A stretch of DNA of 7,685 nt from Akkermansia muciniphila (GCA_945873715.1 CAMCFL010000132.1:1-7685); one strand, 5' to 3'. Positions 1 to 7,023 are shown, counted from the stretch's first letter. The notes: generated by a model from the letters alone, not told the origin. Program-made: numbers and translations.

Positions 1-344
1 GGCCCACGCACGTTCCCAGCCACTCCCGGAATGCGCCTGCTTCCCTCGTCGCCTCGTAGGAGACGACGTCAGGAGACTCTGACTTCCATTCGACCGCACC
101 CCGACCCCCGCGCGTTCCACGCCCGATTGAAGTGAGCCTCGTTACCTCGTCTCCTACGGGTTGGGGGGAGACTCTCGCTCCATGGGGCCGTGCCCCGGCC
201 CACGCACGTTCCCAGCCACTCCCGGAATGCGCCTGCTTCCCTCGTCGCCTCGTAGGAGACGACGTCAGGAGACTCTGACTTCCATTCGACCGCACCCCGA
301 CCCCCGCGCGTTCCACGCCCGATTGAAGTGAGCCTCGTTACCTC
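1..344. repeat. 196-bp tandem duplication (148 bp identical between copies)
   Basis: Positions 1-148 and 197-344 match base for base at a period of 196 bp. After 148 and 344 the copies diverge: one continues with GTCTCCTACG, the other with CTCGCCCACCC. Copy 1 starts at the first base of the window, so the array may continue to the left. The perfect identity over 148 bp indicates a recent duplication or ongoing conversion. I see no credible gene. The minus-strand open frame at 353-69 simply reads through the repeat, starts inside it, and has an Arg/Gly/Glu-rich composition with no recognisable motif. Confidence 0.93.
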
Positions 345-381
345 CTCGCCCACCCGTAGGAGGCGAGGTCACGAGACTCTG
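56..381. repeat. Interspersed 26-nt cores in alternating orientation
   Basis: A 26-nt core occurs at 56-81, 252-277 and 356-381 on the plus strand. It begins GTAGGAG(A/G)CGA and ends GAGACTCTG. Diverged copies lie on the minus strand at 157-132 and, more degraded, at 350-328, where the end reads ACGAGGCTCAC. Plus and minus copies alternate, so each neighbouring pair can form an inverted repeat. The arrangement resembles REP-like or MITE-like intergenic palindromes, but I see no transposase and no target-site duplication. Family membership is inference. The core positions and orientations are read directly from the sequence. Confidence 0.75.
330..379 (-). terminator. Long imperfect stem-loop just after the copper-protein stop codon
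   Basis: Transcribed leftward, the RNA after the stop codon (385-383) would contain arms 379-362 and 350-330. The inner stem is a perfect 7 bp: CCTCGCC at 344-350 with GGCGAGG at 362-368, around an 11-nt loop. The outer part pairs GAGNCTCGTNACC on both arms with one U-G wobble, one G-A mismatch and a 3-nt bulge. It is well placed to end transcription or protect the 3' end of the mRNA. No T-run follows on the minus strand, so a classical intrinsic terminator is not shown. It may simply be the last pair of repeat cores. Confidence 0.45.
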
Positions 382-382
382 T

Positions 383-3300
383 TCACTCCACCACCAGTTC
401 CCCGCGCATGATCCGCCAGTGGCCCGGAAACGTGCACAGGTAGGGATACCGACCGGGCACGGTCGGAGCGGTGAAGTTCAGTTCGGCCTTCGCCTTGGGG
501 TTCACCAGTGGCGTCGCGTGGAGGATCTTCTTAGACACGGGAAGATAACCCTTGGCCATGCCATTCGGGTCTGCCGCCATGAGATCCGCGAGTGCCCCCA
601 CTTCATTCGCCGACCCCACGTCGACCAGGACCCAATTGTGGGTCATCAGATCGGGATTCTCGAAGATCAGTCGAACCTGGGCACCGGCCTTCACCCGCAG
701 TTCCCGGGGAACAAACTGGAGCCCCGGCGCTGCCCGGACCACCAGCGCATCCCCAGCGGACGCCTTCAACTGATTCCAGGCCGACGCCATGCTGGCCAAC
801 CCGGCCGGATCCGCGGCGGCCTGGGTGCGGGAAAGCGGTTGTCCCAGCGGATCAAAAACGTACACGTCCGGCGGACGCGCCCCGATCCGGCGGAACTCCA
901 CCTCGACCACGTTCAACCCGGGCTGCAACTCCAACTGGACCTGCTGCTCGCTGCTCCATTGCGAATCATGGGAAAGCAACTGGACCCCGTTCAACGCGAC
1001 GTCCAGGAAGCCGTGCTTCACCACCATCGAAGCCGGTTGGGCGACTTCACTTCGCAGGAAGGTTCGATAGATCCCGGCGCCGGGACCGGCACCCTCCTTC
1101 GCCTCGACATCGAAGCCCACGGGCGCACCGGGCTCCTTCACCCCGCGCCACTGCCAGTGGCGGACGCGGGTTCCGGGTGCCATCTCCAGCACCGGGACGC
1201 TCCGACCGCGGAACGGCTGGGTGCCATGGTGCAGGTCCGCCAGCATGCGATGGACGTCGCCATGAGTGGAATGCAACCCGTGCAACACATGTTCCACTGC
1301 CGGCAGGGTCGGACGCAGGTGCGCGACGGCATCCACGACCTCCATCTGCACCCGGGGATGCGGGTCGGCGGCCAGGGTGTGGAGCAGATCCGGAACGTTG
1401 GGCAGGCGATCGGCCTGATATCGGATCATCCGGACCGCGGCGGCGCGGTGGAGCGGCGACTTCGACTTCATCAGGACTGCGAGCAATGCAGGTCGAACCT
1501 TCCCGAACGACTCCTGCACGAAGACCGATTCCAACACCGCCTGATCATCCCCCAGATTCCTGCTCACCCAGCCATCAACGGCGGAGGAGGCCGCCTCGCC
1601 CTGCCGACGCAGCTCCAATCGCACGTGCTTCCGCACGAGATCCTGCGGGTGCAGCAGGAGTGAAAGTAATTCGGTCGTCGTCGCGCCTTCGATGCGCGGC
1701 CAATCCTTCACGATCGGTTTCGCCTGGTTCACCACGCGCCAGATGCGTCCCTTCACATGGTTCCAACGCACGTCGCGCATCGGATGCTGCGCATGCCCGA
1801 TGATCGCACTGCTGAAGTCCGAGACGTACAACGCCCCGTCGAAACCGAACTCCACATCGACCGGACGAAAGGCGGCGTTCTTCGACGTCACCAGATCCAG
1901 CCGACCACTGGATCGCACCATGCCCTGGTTGAAGTCGTACTTGGTCAGTGAAACGACATAAGGCCCGATGCACGCCGCCGAGGCCATGCCCTGCTGGTAT
2001 TCGTCGGGGAAGTTGGGGCTCGAAATGCTGGCGGCCGCGCTGCCCTTGCCGTAGCCGATGGTCTGGGCATGGGCGAAGGGATGATAGACTCCCAACGGAG
2101 TCCAGGTCAGGGGAAGGCCATCGAGGACCAGGCCGTCGCCGTACATCTGGAAGATATTGCCGGTGCGATCAAAGGTCACCTTCCATGGATTGGGCGTGAT
2201 GCTTTGCCACTCGGGTTCGATCCGGCCGTTCCGTGGATTCATCCGATAGGTGGTGGAGTCGACGCCGCGCACGACGCCATGGGGCGTCTCCAGTTGCGAG
2301 CGATGAAAGACGCCATCGCAGAACCACACGCCGCCGACCGGATCCGTGGCCATCATGCCGCCGTGATGGGAGTCGGTGAGATCAAGACCGCGCAGCATCT
2401 CGCGGCGGCGGTCGGCACGACCGTCGCCATCGGTATCGCTCAAAAGCCAATGACGGGATTGCTCGGAGACCAGCACCCCTTCGGCAGTGAAGGCGACGCC
2501 ATCCAAGGCATCGAATCCCTCGGCAAAGACCGTCAGGCGATCGGCTTTCCCATCGTGATCGGTGTCTGCGAGGACGATCAGTTTGTCCTCCTGCGGTTGG
2601 CCGGGAACGGTGTGCGGAAAACTGGGCATGGTCACCACCCAGAGCCGACCGCGCGCGTCGAAGGCGATCTGCACCGGTGCCCGCAATTCCGGGAACTGTT
2701 CCTCCGACGCGAACAGGTTGACCGCATAACCGTCGGCGATCTGGAATCCGGCCTCCATCTCCGCCGGCGACTTCACGGTGCCCACACTGTGGGTGGAACC
2801 GCCCGACGCCGGCACCGGCAGCGGATCAAGGGCGATGAAAGGCGCATCGGGAAACCGTGCGGTCGGACTCGCGGCAATCCGGTGGACCAGGGCGTCGTCC
2901 TTCTCGATCCGCTGGAGGTAGAGGGGAATCTCCGCCTCGCGTTCCTCAGCCCGCTTGCGTTGCCCGTAATAAAGGATGCCATTCTTGGGACGCACCACCT
3001 CGGCAACGTGATGCGCCAGTTGCCCCGCTGCTGCCGCCACCTCACGCAATCGGGCCGGTTCGACCCGCGCCAGCGCCGCCTCGCCGACGATCGCCGACGC
3101 GATGACGCGGGCCATGGCCCGATTCCCCGCCTCGTTGAGATGGAGGCCATTCTCGGTCAACGGCCCTGCTCCGCTTCCGTAGGCCTTCTGGGTCGCCTCA
3201 AAGAGATCCACGAACACCGCTCCGCGCGCGGCCGCCGCCTTCGCGATCGCCGCCGAATAGAGCGCCACCTCCCGATTGCGCCCCACCGCATCCCGACCCG

Positions 3301-3757
3301 GGCCGCCCGCTTCCACCGCCGTCGGCGACAACAACACGAAGCGCGCCCCCGGATGCCTCCGGGCCAACTGATCCAGCAGGACCCCGAGCTGCGAACGGAA
3401 ATCCGCGAGCCCGGCCTCCCCCGCGAAGGCCTCGTTCATCCCGTATCCAACGACCACACATCGTGCTGGCCAGAGGGCCAGGAGGGACTTCATGTGATCG
3501 GCGTAACCCTCGGCCCGCAGGCGATGCCCCACTTCATCGCCCGTCCAGGCGAAGCTCCGGAAGTGCAGCTTCCTCGCCGGGTCGGAAAGATGGACCCAGC
3601 CCTGCAGTTCGCCCTGCTCGAGAAGTCGTTCCACCAGGGAATTTCCGTAGAACACCAGGGTGTCCTCGGGCTGGAGCGGAATCTGGGCCCAACTCCGCGC
3701 CGCAGCCGCGCAGGCCAGGAACAGGCAGAGGAACACTTTTCGCACACGGAGAAGCAT
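383..3757 (-). CDS. Secreted SGNH hydrolase / dehydrogenase-type beta-propeller / HEAT / azurin-like copper protein
   Basis: This is a 1124-residue exported protein. Residues 1-24 form a signal peptide: basic start MLLRVRK, hydrophobic core, probable cleavage after SWA. Residues 31-225 look like an SGNH/GDSL hydrolase, with YGNSL (Ser40) as block I, GYGMNE (Asn108) as the Asn block and NGLHLN (His206) as the His block. Residues about 335-680 match the PVC 'putative membrane-bound dehydrogenase' beta-propeller (TIGR02604-like), with two DxDxDG calcium-type loops, DTDHDGKAD and DTDGDGRAD, near 398 and 441. Residues about 690-845 look like helical HEAT repeats, and about 855-970 like a beta-sandwich. 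Residues about 1004-1124 are azurin-like, with copper ligands His1040 (MTHNW), Cys1108, His1113 and Met1117 (CTFPGHWRIM). There is no CxxCH haem motif. The likely role is periplasmic or surface oxidation of a carbohydrate-like substrate with copper-mediated electron transfer; the substrate is unknown. I chose the ATG at 3757 because it gives the signal peptide and has GGGGA just upstream. The frame stays open to 4411, but that part reads tandem repeats. It lies 747 bp beyond pdxJ, so is probably expressed separately. Confidence 0.92.
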   Translation of the reverse strand: MLLRVRKVFLCLFLACAAAARSWAQIPLQPEDTLVFYGNSLVERLLEQGELQGWVHLSDPARKLHFRSFAWTGDEVGHRLRAEGYADHMKSLLALWPARCVVVGYGMNEAFAGEAGLADFRSQLGVLLDQLARRHPGARFVLLSPTAVEAGGPGRDAVGRNREVALYSAAIAKAAAARGAVFVDLFEATQKAYGSGAGPLTENGLHLNEAGNRAMARVIASAIVGEAALARVEPARLREVAAAAGQLAHHVAEVVRPKNGILYYGQRKRAEEREAEIPLYLQRIEKDDALVHRIAASPTARFPDAPFIALDPLPVPASGGSTHSVGTVKSPAEMEAGFQIADGYAVNLFASEEQFPELRAPVQIAFDARGRLWVVTMPSFPHTVPGQPQEDKLIVLADTDHDGKADRLTVFAEGFDALDGVAFTAEGVLVSEQSRHWLLSDTDGDGRADRRREMLRGLDLTDSHHGGMMATDPVGGVWFCDGVFHRSQLETPHGVVRGVDSTTYRMNPRNGRIEPEWQSITPNPWKVTFDRTGNIFQMYGDGLVLDGLPLTWTPLGVYHPFAHAQTIGYGKGSAAASISSPNFPDEYQQGMASAACIGPYVVSLTKYDFNQGMVRSSGRLDLVTSKNAAFRPVDVEFGFDGALYVSDFSSAIIGHAQHPMRDVRWNHVKGRIWRVVNQAKPIVKDWPRIEGATTTELLSLLLHPQDLVRKHVRLELRRQGEAASSAVDGWVSRNLGDDQAVLESVFVQESFGKVRPALLAVLMKSKSPLHRAAAVRMIRYQADRLPNVPDLLHTLAADPHPRVQMEVVDAVAHLRPTLPAVEHVLHGLHSTHGDVHRMLADLHHGTQPFRGRSVPVLEMAPGTRVRHWQWRGVKEPGAPVGFDVEAKEGAGPGAGIYRTFLRSEVAQPASMVVKHGFLDVALNGVQLLSHDSQWSSEQQVQLELQPGLNVVEVEFRRIGARPPDVYVFDPLGQPLSRTQAAADPAGLASMASAWNQLKASAGDALVVRAAPGLQFVPRELRVKAGAQVRLIFENPDLMTHNWVLVDVGSANEVGALADLMAADPNGMAKGYLPVSKKILHATPLVNPKAKAELNFTAPTVPGRYPYLCTFPGHWRIMRGELVVE

Positions 3758-3848
3758 GGTTCCCCATGATCCCCAACCCACCCTGGGAATGCCACCGCGC
3801 AGAATGGAACGGGTGGAGCCGGGCGAACCCTGACGCGGTTCCTCCCGG

Positions 3849-3877
3849 GACCGCGGGCGTCCTCGCCCGCTTCGGTC
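3849..3877. repeat. GC-rich palindrome (REP-like hairpin)
   Basis: GCGGGCG at 3853-3859 and CGCCCGC at 3864-3870 form a perfect 7-bp stem with a TCCT loop. An outer GACC/GGTC pair (3849-3852 with 3874-3877) extends it past a 3-nt TTC bulge. I remember similar 'GCGGGCG...CGCCCGC' palindromes scattered between genes in Verrucomicrobia genomes, but cannot confirm it here. As a terminator for leftward transcription it lacks a following T-run. Confidence 0.6.
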
Positions 3878-3889
3878 AGACATCCTTAA

Positions 3890-3907
3890 ATCTGCGGCAT
3901 CTGTGGA
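3890..3907. repeat. Short 9-bp periodic repeat (ATCTGCGGC/ATCTGTGGA)
   Basis: Two adjacent 9-mers, ATCTGCGGC (3890-3898) and ATCTGTGGA (3899-3907), differ at two positions. They resemble a known type of dispersed intergenic sequence in which ATCTGYGNA-like 9-mers repeat. On its own this is weak. It gains some weight from CACGCGGAG-type 9-mers elsewhere in the window (6928-6954 and 7024-7049). Confidence 0.4.
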
Positions 3908-4029
3908 TAGAACTCGGGTTTCCACGATGAAACGGCTTTGCGCTCTCGGCCGGGCCGCCACACCCGCCTGGGTCGTTCGCCCGGAGGGCAACCAACTCGT
4001 CGTCCCGCTCGAGGGAATCTCCGGCGTGC

Positions 4030-4490
4030 CCCACACGTGGCGTTCGTTGCGCCGTCGTTGTGAACCACGCCTCCCACCGCAGCCGACTTGAACATCCACG
4101 AAGCGACGGCCGCCACGACCAAACCGGTTCTTTCCCACACGTGGTGTTCGTTGCGCCGTGGTTGTGAACCACGCCTCCCACCGCAGCCGGCTTGAACATC
4201 GACGAAGCGACGGCAGCCACGACCGAACCGGTTCTCTCCTACACGTGGTGTTCGTTGCGCCGTGGTTGTGAACCACGCCTCCCACCGCAGCCGGCTTGAA
4301 CATCGACGAAGTGACGGCAGCCACGATCGAACCGGTTCTTCCCCACACGTGGCGTTCGTTGCGCCGTCGTTGTGAACCACGCCTCCCACCGCAGCCGACT
4401 TGAACATCCACGAAGTGACGGCAGCCACGATCGAACCGGTTCGTTCCTACACGTGGTGTTCGTTGCGCCGTCGTTGTGAATCACGCCTCC
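4030..4490. repeat. 104-bp tandem repeat array, 4.4 units
   Basis: CACGTGG recurs at 4034, 4138, 4242, 4346 and 4450, spaced exactly 104 bp, with the rest of the unit conserved at about 90% or better. Four units are complete. The fifth stops matching after 4490, 14 bp before the pdxJ stop codon. Each unit carries the palindrome CACGTG, the 10-bp palindrome GAACCGGTTC (4225, 4329, 4433; first unit AAACCGGTTC at 4121) and a hairpin. In units 2 and 3 the hairpin is a perfect 7-bp stem, CGTGGTT-GTG-AACCACG (4157-4173 and 4261-4277). In units 1 and 4 one pair is mismatched. Because 104 is not a multiple of three, a protein read through it visits all three frames, which argues against coding. No spacers are present, so it is not CRISPR. 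Function is unknown; a protein-binding array, recombination-prone satellite or structured RNA are all possible. Confidence 0.95.
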
Positions 4491-4504
4491 GGCACCCGCC
4501 CGGG

Positions 4505-5254
4505 TCAGCCCCGATACCCAGCCATCACAGCGAGCATTTCGCGGATGGCTTCGGGCAGGCCGACAAAGATCGCGCGGCTCATCAGGCTGTGGCCGATGTT
4601 CAATTCGATCAGGTGCGGCACGATGTGGAGCAACGGCAGGTTGCGCACGTTGAGGCCGTGCCCGGCGTTGACCTTCAATCCGATGCCGTGCGCCTGTCGG
4701 GAGGCCGCCACCAGACGCTCGATCTCGACGTTGCGCTCGCGCTTCCGGTCGAAGGCTTCGGCATAGGCGCCGGTGTGCAACTCGATGTACCCGGCGCCGG
4801 TCCGGGCCGCCGCCTCGACCTGGCGCGGATCCGGATCCAGGAAGAGGCTGACCTCGATCCCGGCATCGCGCATCCGGGAGCAGGTATCCCGGATCAACGC
4901 CTCGTGGGAGACCACATCCAGCCCGCCCTCGGTGGTCACTTCGGTGCGCTTCTCCGGCACCAGACACACGATGTCCGGCTTCACCTCCAGGGCGAACTGG
5001 ATGATCTCCGGCACCACCGCCATCTCGAAGTTCAAGCGGGTGCGGATGGCTTCGCGCAACCGACGGACGTCCCGGTCGATGATGTGCCGTCGATCCTCGC
5101 GAAGATGAGCGGTGATGCCCGCCGCACCCGCCTTCTCGGCAACCAGCGCCGCCTCGACCGGATCGGGTTCGCCGTGGTCACGCCCGCGGTAACGGGCTTC
5201 ACGGAGGGTCGCGACGTGGTCGATGTTGACGCCGAGCTTCAAGGGGGAGTTCAA
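4505..5254 (-). CDS. pdxJ: Pyridoxine 5'-phosphate synthase PdxJ
   Basis: PdxJ condenses 3-amino-2-oxopropyl phosphate (1-amino-acetone 3-phosphate) with 1-deoxyxylulose 5-phosphate to give pyridoxine 5'-phosphate, the ring-closing step of DXP-dependent vitamin B6 synthesis in the cytoplasm. The 249-residue product is a TIM-barrel of normal length (E. coli PdxJ is 243) with every family signature: GVNIDHVATLREAR near the start, HLREDRRHI near residue 50, NFEMA, VPEKRTEVTTEGGLDV near 100-115, IELHTGAYA near 157-165, NAGHGLN near 196-202 and LNIGHSL near 218-224. The start is uncertain. TTG at 5254 overlaps the upstream TGA as TTGA, which suggests translational coupling. TTG at 5242 gives a typical MKLGVNIDHV start. 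ATG at 5344 would add 30 unconserved, Pro-rich residues from inside the lipoprotein gene. None has a clear Shine-Dalgarno site. A 104-bp repeat array follows directly, with no acpS gene, a frequent pdxJ neighbour in other bacteria. Confidence 0.97.
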   Translation of the reverse strand: MNSPLKLGVNIDHVATLREARYRGRDHGEPDPVEAALVAEKAGAAGITAHLREDRRHIIDRDVRRLREAIRTRLNFEMAVVPEIIQFALEVKPDIVCLVPEKRTEVTTEGGLDVVSHEALIRDTCSRMRDAGIEVSLFLDPDPRQVEAAARTGAGYIELHTGAYAEAFDRKRERNVEIERLVAASRQAHGIGLKVNAGHGLNVRNLPLLHIVPHLIELNIGHSLMSRAIFVGLPEAIREMLAVMAGYRG

Positions 5255-6705
5255 GGCTTGGAAACGGGAGTGAGAGGAAAGCCCGGGAGGGGGCGGTTGA
5301 GTCCAGGGAAACCACTGTCGATCCAGCGGGTGAGCAGCACCCAATCGAGACCGGAGAGACCGGTATCGGACTTACGCGTGAACTCGTACTGGGTGGCGGA
5401 ACGCCGCTCAAGCTGGGTGACCGAATTCCCCAACTTGTCCGACGACGCCAGCATCCAACGGAAGGCTCGCGGGTTGAGCGGATTGGGTAGGCGCGCCTGA
5501 CTGAGCTGGTTGAACTGGGCGAGGACATTCCAGTTCTTGGCGGATTGGCCGGTGATCTCCCATTCGTAAAAGGCAAGGTTCGGGTGGTTGATCTGCGCGA
5601 GCAGCTCGGCCGGCACACGATTGGTGCTCTTCATGCCCGGCACGAAGCTGGTAAGCAGGAACGATTGTCCCCCCTGCTTGACCGTGCCGACAGTCGGAAG
5701 ACAGGCCTTCAGATCGAACACCGCCACCGCCGATCGGTTGGAATTCACGATCATGCGACCCATGTAGGTGCCGGACGCATCGTTCGTCTTGAAGCGGGTC
5801 CGCAGGTCCGCGTGGATCTTCTCGATGCGCGAGTTCGGCTCGTCCACCGGGAAGGCAAACCAGTTGCGGAAGGTCACCTCGGGCTGCGCCCAGCCGACCA
5901 CCTGTCCCGGGCTCGATCCTCCCATCAGCGATCGAAGCCATTCCACCCGGTCGATCAACGGTCCCGTCCCGCGCAGGACATTGAATCGGATGACCGGGTC
6001 GCGGATGAAATCATCGGGGAGCTTCCACGGTTCCAGTTCACCCAGCGGAGCCTTGGCAAAATCCAGGGTGGCCGTAGTTCGCACGGTGGCGTTGCTGGTG
6101 CCGACGGTGACCTGAACCGAAGGCCAGGCTTCATGCCCGGGACCGAGCATCCGCGGAAGGTTGAACTCCCCCAGCATCAATCGCCCGGGAACTGCCGTGG
6201 GCAGGGTCGCGGCGCGGGCCAGATCCGCCGGGGAGGATGCCGCCATCCACCATCCATTGGTGGTCAGCGTGGACGGGGCGGCGACGCCCGGGGCTCGCGG
6301 AAACAGCGACAACGCCGGGACCAGCACCGCACCCGGAACATCCCCACCCCGAATGGCCAGCACCCAACCGGTGTCGGTGATCTCACCGGCGCTGTCCCGC
6401 TCCAGCAGGGCCTCCACCAGCGGATACAGTTGACCTTCGGTGGCGGCAATGTTGGTGCGGCCCCAGCGCGACAGCAGGAAGCGGCTCAGATTGGTCCCCA
6501 GGCGTGAGCCGACCCCCACCGACTCGGGAAGGGTCAGCACCTCCCGCAGGACCGGGGCGTTGGTCTGTCCGCGGAGAGCCTGCCCCCCGGCAAGCCGCCA
6601 GCGGGCGATCACCGCGGGCTTGGCCGTCGCTCCACCCGATTCCCCGCTCCGTCCGCAGCCCGCCACCAGCAAGGCCGCCAGCACCACCCAGAATGCGCAT
6701 CTCAT
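5251..6705 (-). CDS. Lipoprotein of unknown function upstream of pdxJ
   Basis: This 484-residue protein starts MRCAFWVVLAALLVAGC, a short lipoprotein signal with the lipobox VAGC and the lipidated Cys at 17. Gly follows at +2, so by the E. coli rule it would not be held in the inner membrane. The remainder is a soluble, mixed-composition domain with several Trp residues (for example NWFAFPVDEPNSRIEKIHAD and LAFYEWEITG) and no catalytic motif or transmembrane segment I can name. I do not recognise the family. An ATG at 6798 would add 31 residues ahead of the signal peptide, so the 6705 start is preferred; no strong Shine-Dalgarno site is visible. Its TGA (5253-5251) overlaps the likely TTG start of pdxJ, pointing to a shared transcript. 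That linkage is not enough to assign it a role in vitamin B6 metabolism. The plus-strand open frame across it is a high-GC shadow. Confidence 0.85.
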   Translation of the reverse strand: MRCAFWVVLAALLVAGCGRSGESGGATAKPAVIARWRLAGGQALRGQTNAPVLREVLTLPESVGVGSRLGTNLSRFLLSRWGRTNIAATEGQLYPLVEALLERDSAGEITDTGWVLAIRGGDVPGAVLVPALSLFPRAPGVAAPSTLTTNGWWMAASSPADLARAATLPTAVPGRLMLGEFNLPRMLGPGHEAWPSVQVTVGTSNATVRTTATLDFAKAPLGELEPWKLPDDFIRDPVIRFNVLRGTGPLIDRVEWLRSLMGGSSPGQVVGWAQPEVTFRNWFAFPVDEPNSRIEKIHADLRTRFKTNDASGTYMGRMIVNSNRSAVAVFDLKACLPTVGTVKQGGQSFLLTSFVPGMKSTNRVPAELLAQINHPNLAFYEWEITGQSAKNWNVLAQFNQLSQARLPNPLNPRAFRWMLASSDKLGNSVTQLERRSATQYEFTRKSDTGLSGLDWVLLTRWIDSGFPGLNRPLPGFPLTPVSKP

Positions 6706-6927
6706 GTTGAGTCCGTCTGTGGTGCCAAAACCGGGCCAAAGATCGAAGAGCAAAGTTTGTGCGTCGCCCCAGGACCTTCCTCTGCGCTGCCACGCCAATG
6801 CCTTTTCCGGAGTTCAGGCACTCACGCACCCGGAGGCCGAAGGCGTCCTGGAACGTCGCCGGCGGTCGCTCTGAATCTGCGGGAGCCATTCCCCGGTCTA
6901 CGCTCCCCGTGAAGAGACGCCCATCCT

Positions 6928-6954
6928 CACGCGGAGCACGCGGACCACGCGGAG
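6928..6954. repeat. CACGCGGAG 9-bp repeat, three copies
   Basis: Three adjacent 9-mers read CACGCGGAG, CACGCGGAC, CACGCGGAG. A related run lies at 7024-7049. In amino-acid terms this is a 3-codon repeat, but no plausible gene contains it. It resembles the 'CACGGAGGCACGGAG' type of dispersed intergenic sequence I have seen in several bacterial genomes; this comparison is from memory. Confidence 0.65.
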
Positions 6955-7023
6955 GAGGCCATTACCGGCGAGCCGCCGATACCCCCGGTCGAGTCAGCGG
7001 GATGCGGGGTGACGCCCGATTTT

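Larger units (their letters stand above)
3758..4033. other. Leader/intergenic stretch upstream of the copper protein, no gene
   Basis: No credible gene lies here. The minus-strand frames across it are upstream extensions of the copper-protein frame or read-through from the 104-bp array. It should hold the promoter and leader of the 3757-383 gene, but I cannot point to a convincing -35/-10 pair. GGGGA occurs on the minus strand at 3765-3761 and 3774-3770, giving spacings of 3 and 12 nt to the ATG. Neither spacing is ideal for a Shine-Dalgarno site. A GC-rich palindrome and a 9-bp repeat inside it are listed separately. Confidence 0.6.

Noticed and set aside
69..353. Minus-strand open frame of 94 aa at the left edge
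   Set aside because: It lies wholly within the 196-bp repeat and repeats itself accordingly; no domain and no clear ribosome-binding site.
419..1663. Long plus-strand open frame (414 aa) opposite the copper-protein gene
   Set aside because: It is antisense to a gene with clear domains in the correct frame; its His/Arg/Gln-rich composition is typical of a high-GC shadow.
2069..3769. Plus-strand open frame of 566 aa
   Set aside because: It is antisense to the propeller and SGNH part of the copper protein; no recognisable motif and abundant His/Arg/Pro.
4030..4490. CRISPR-like array
   Set aside because: The 104-bp units adjoin with no unique spacers, the unit is too long, and no cas gene is present.
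4239..4967. Minus-strand open frame of 242 aa overlapping pdxJ
   Set aside because: It is out of frame with pdxJ, and its C-terminal part is read-through of the 104-bp array.
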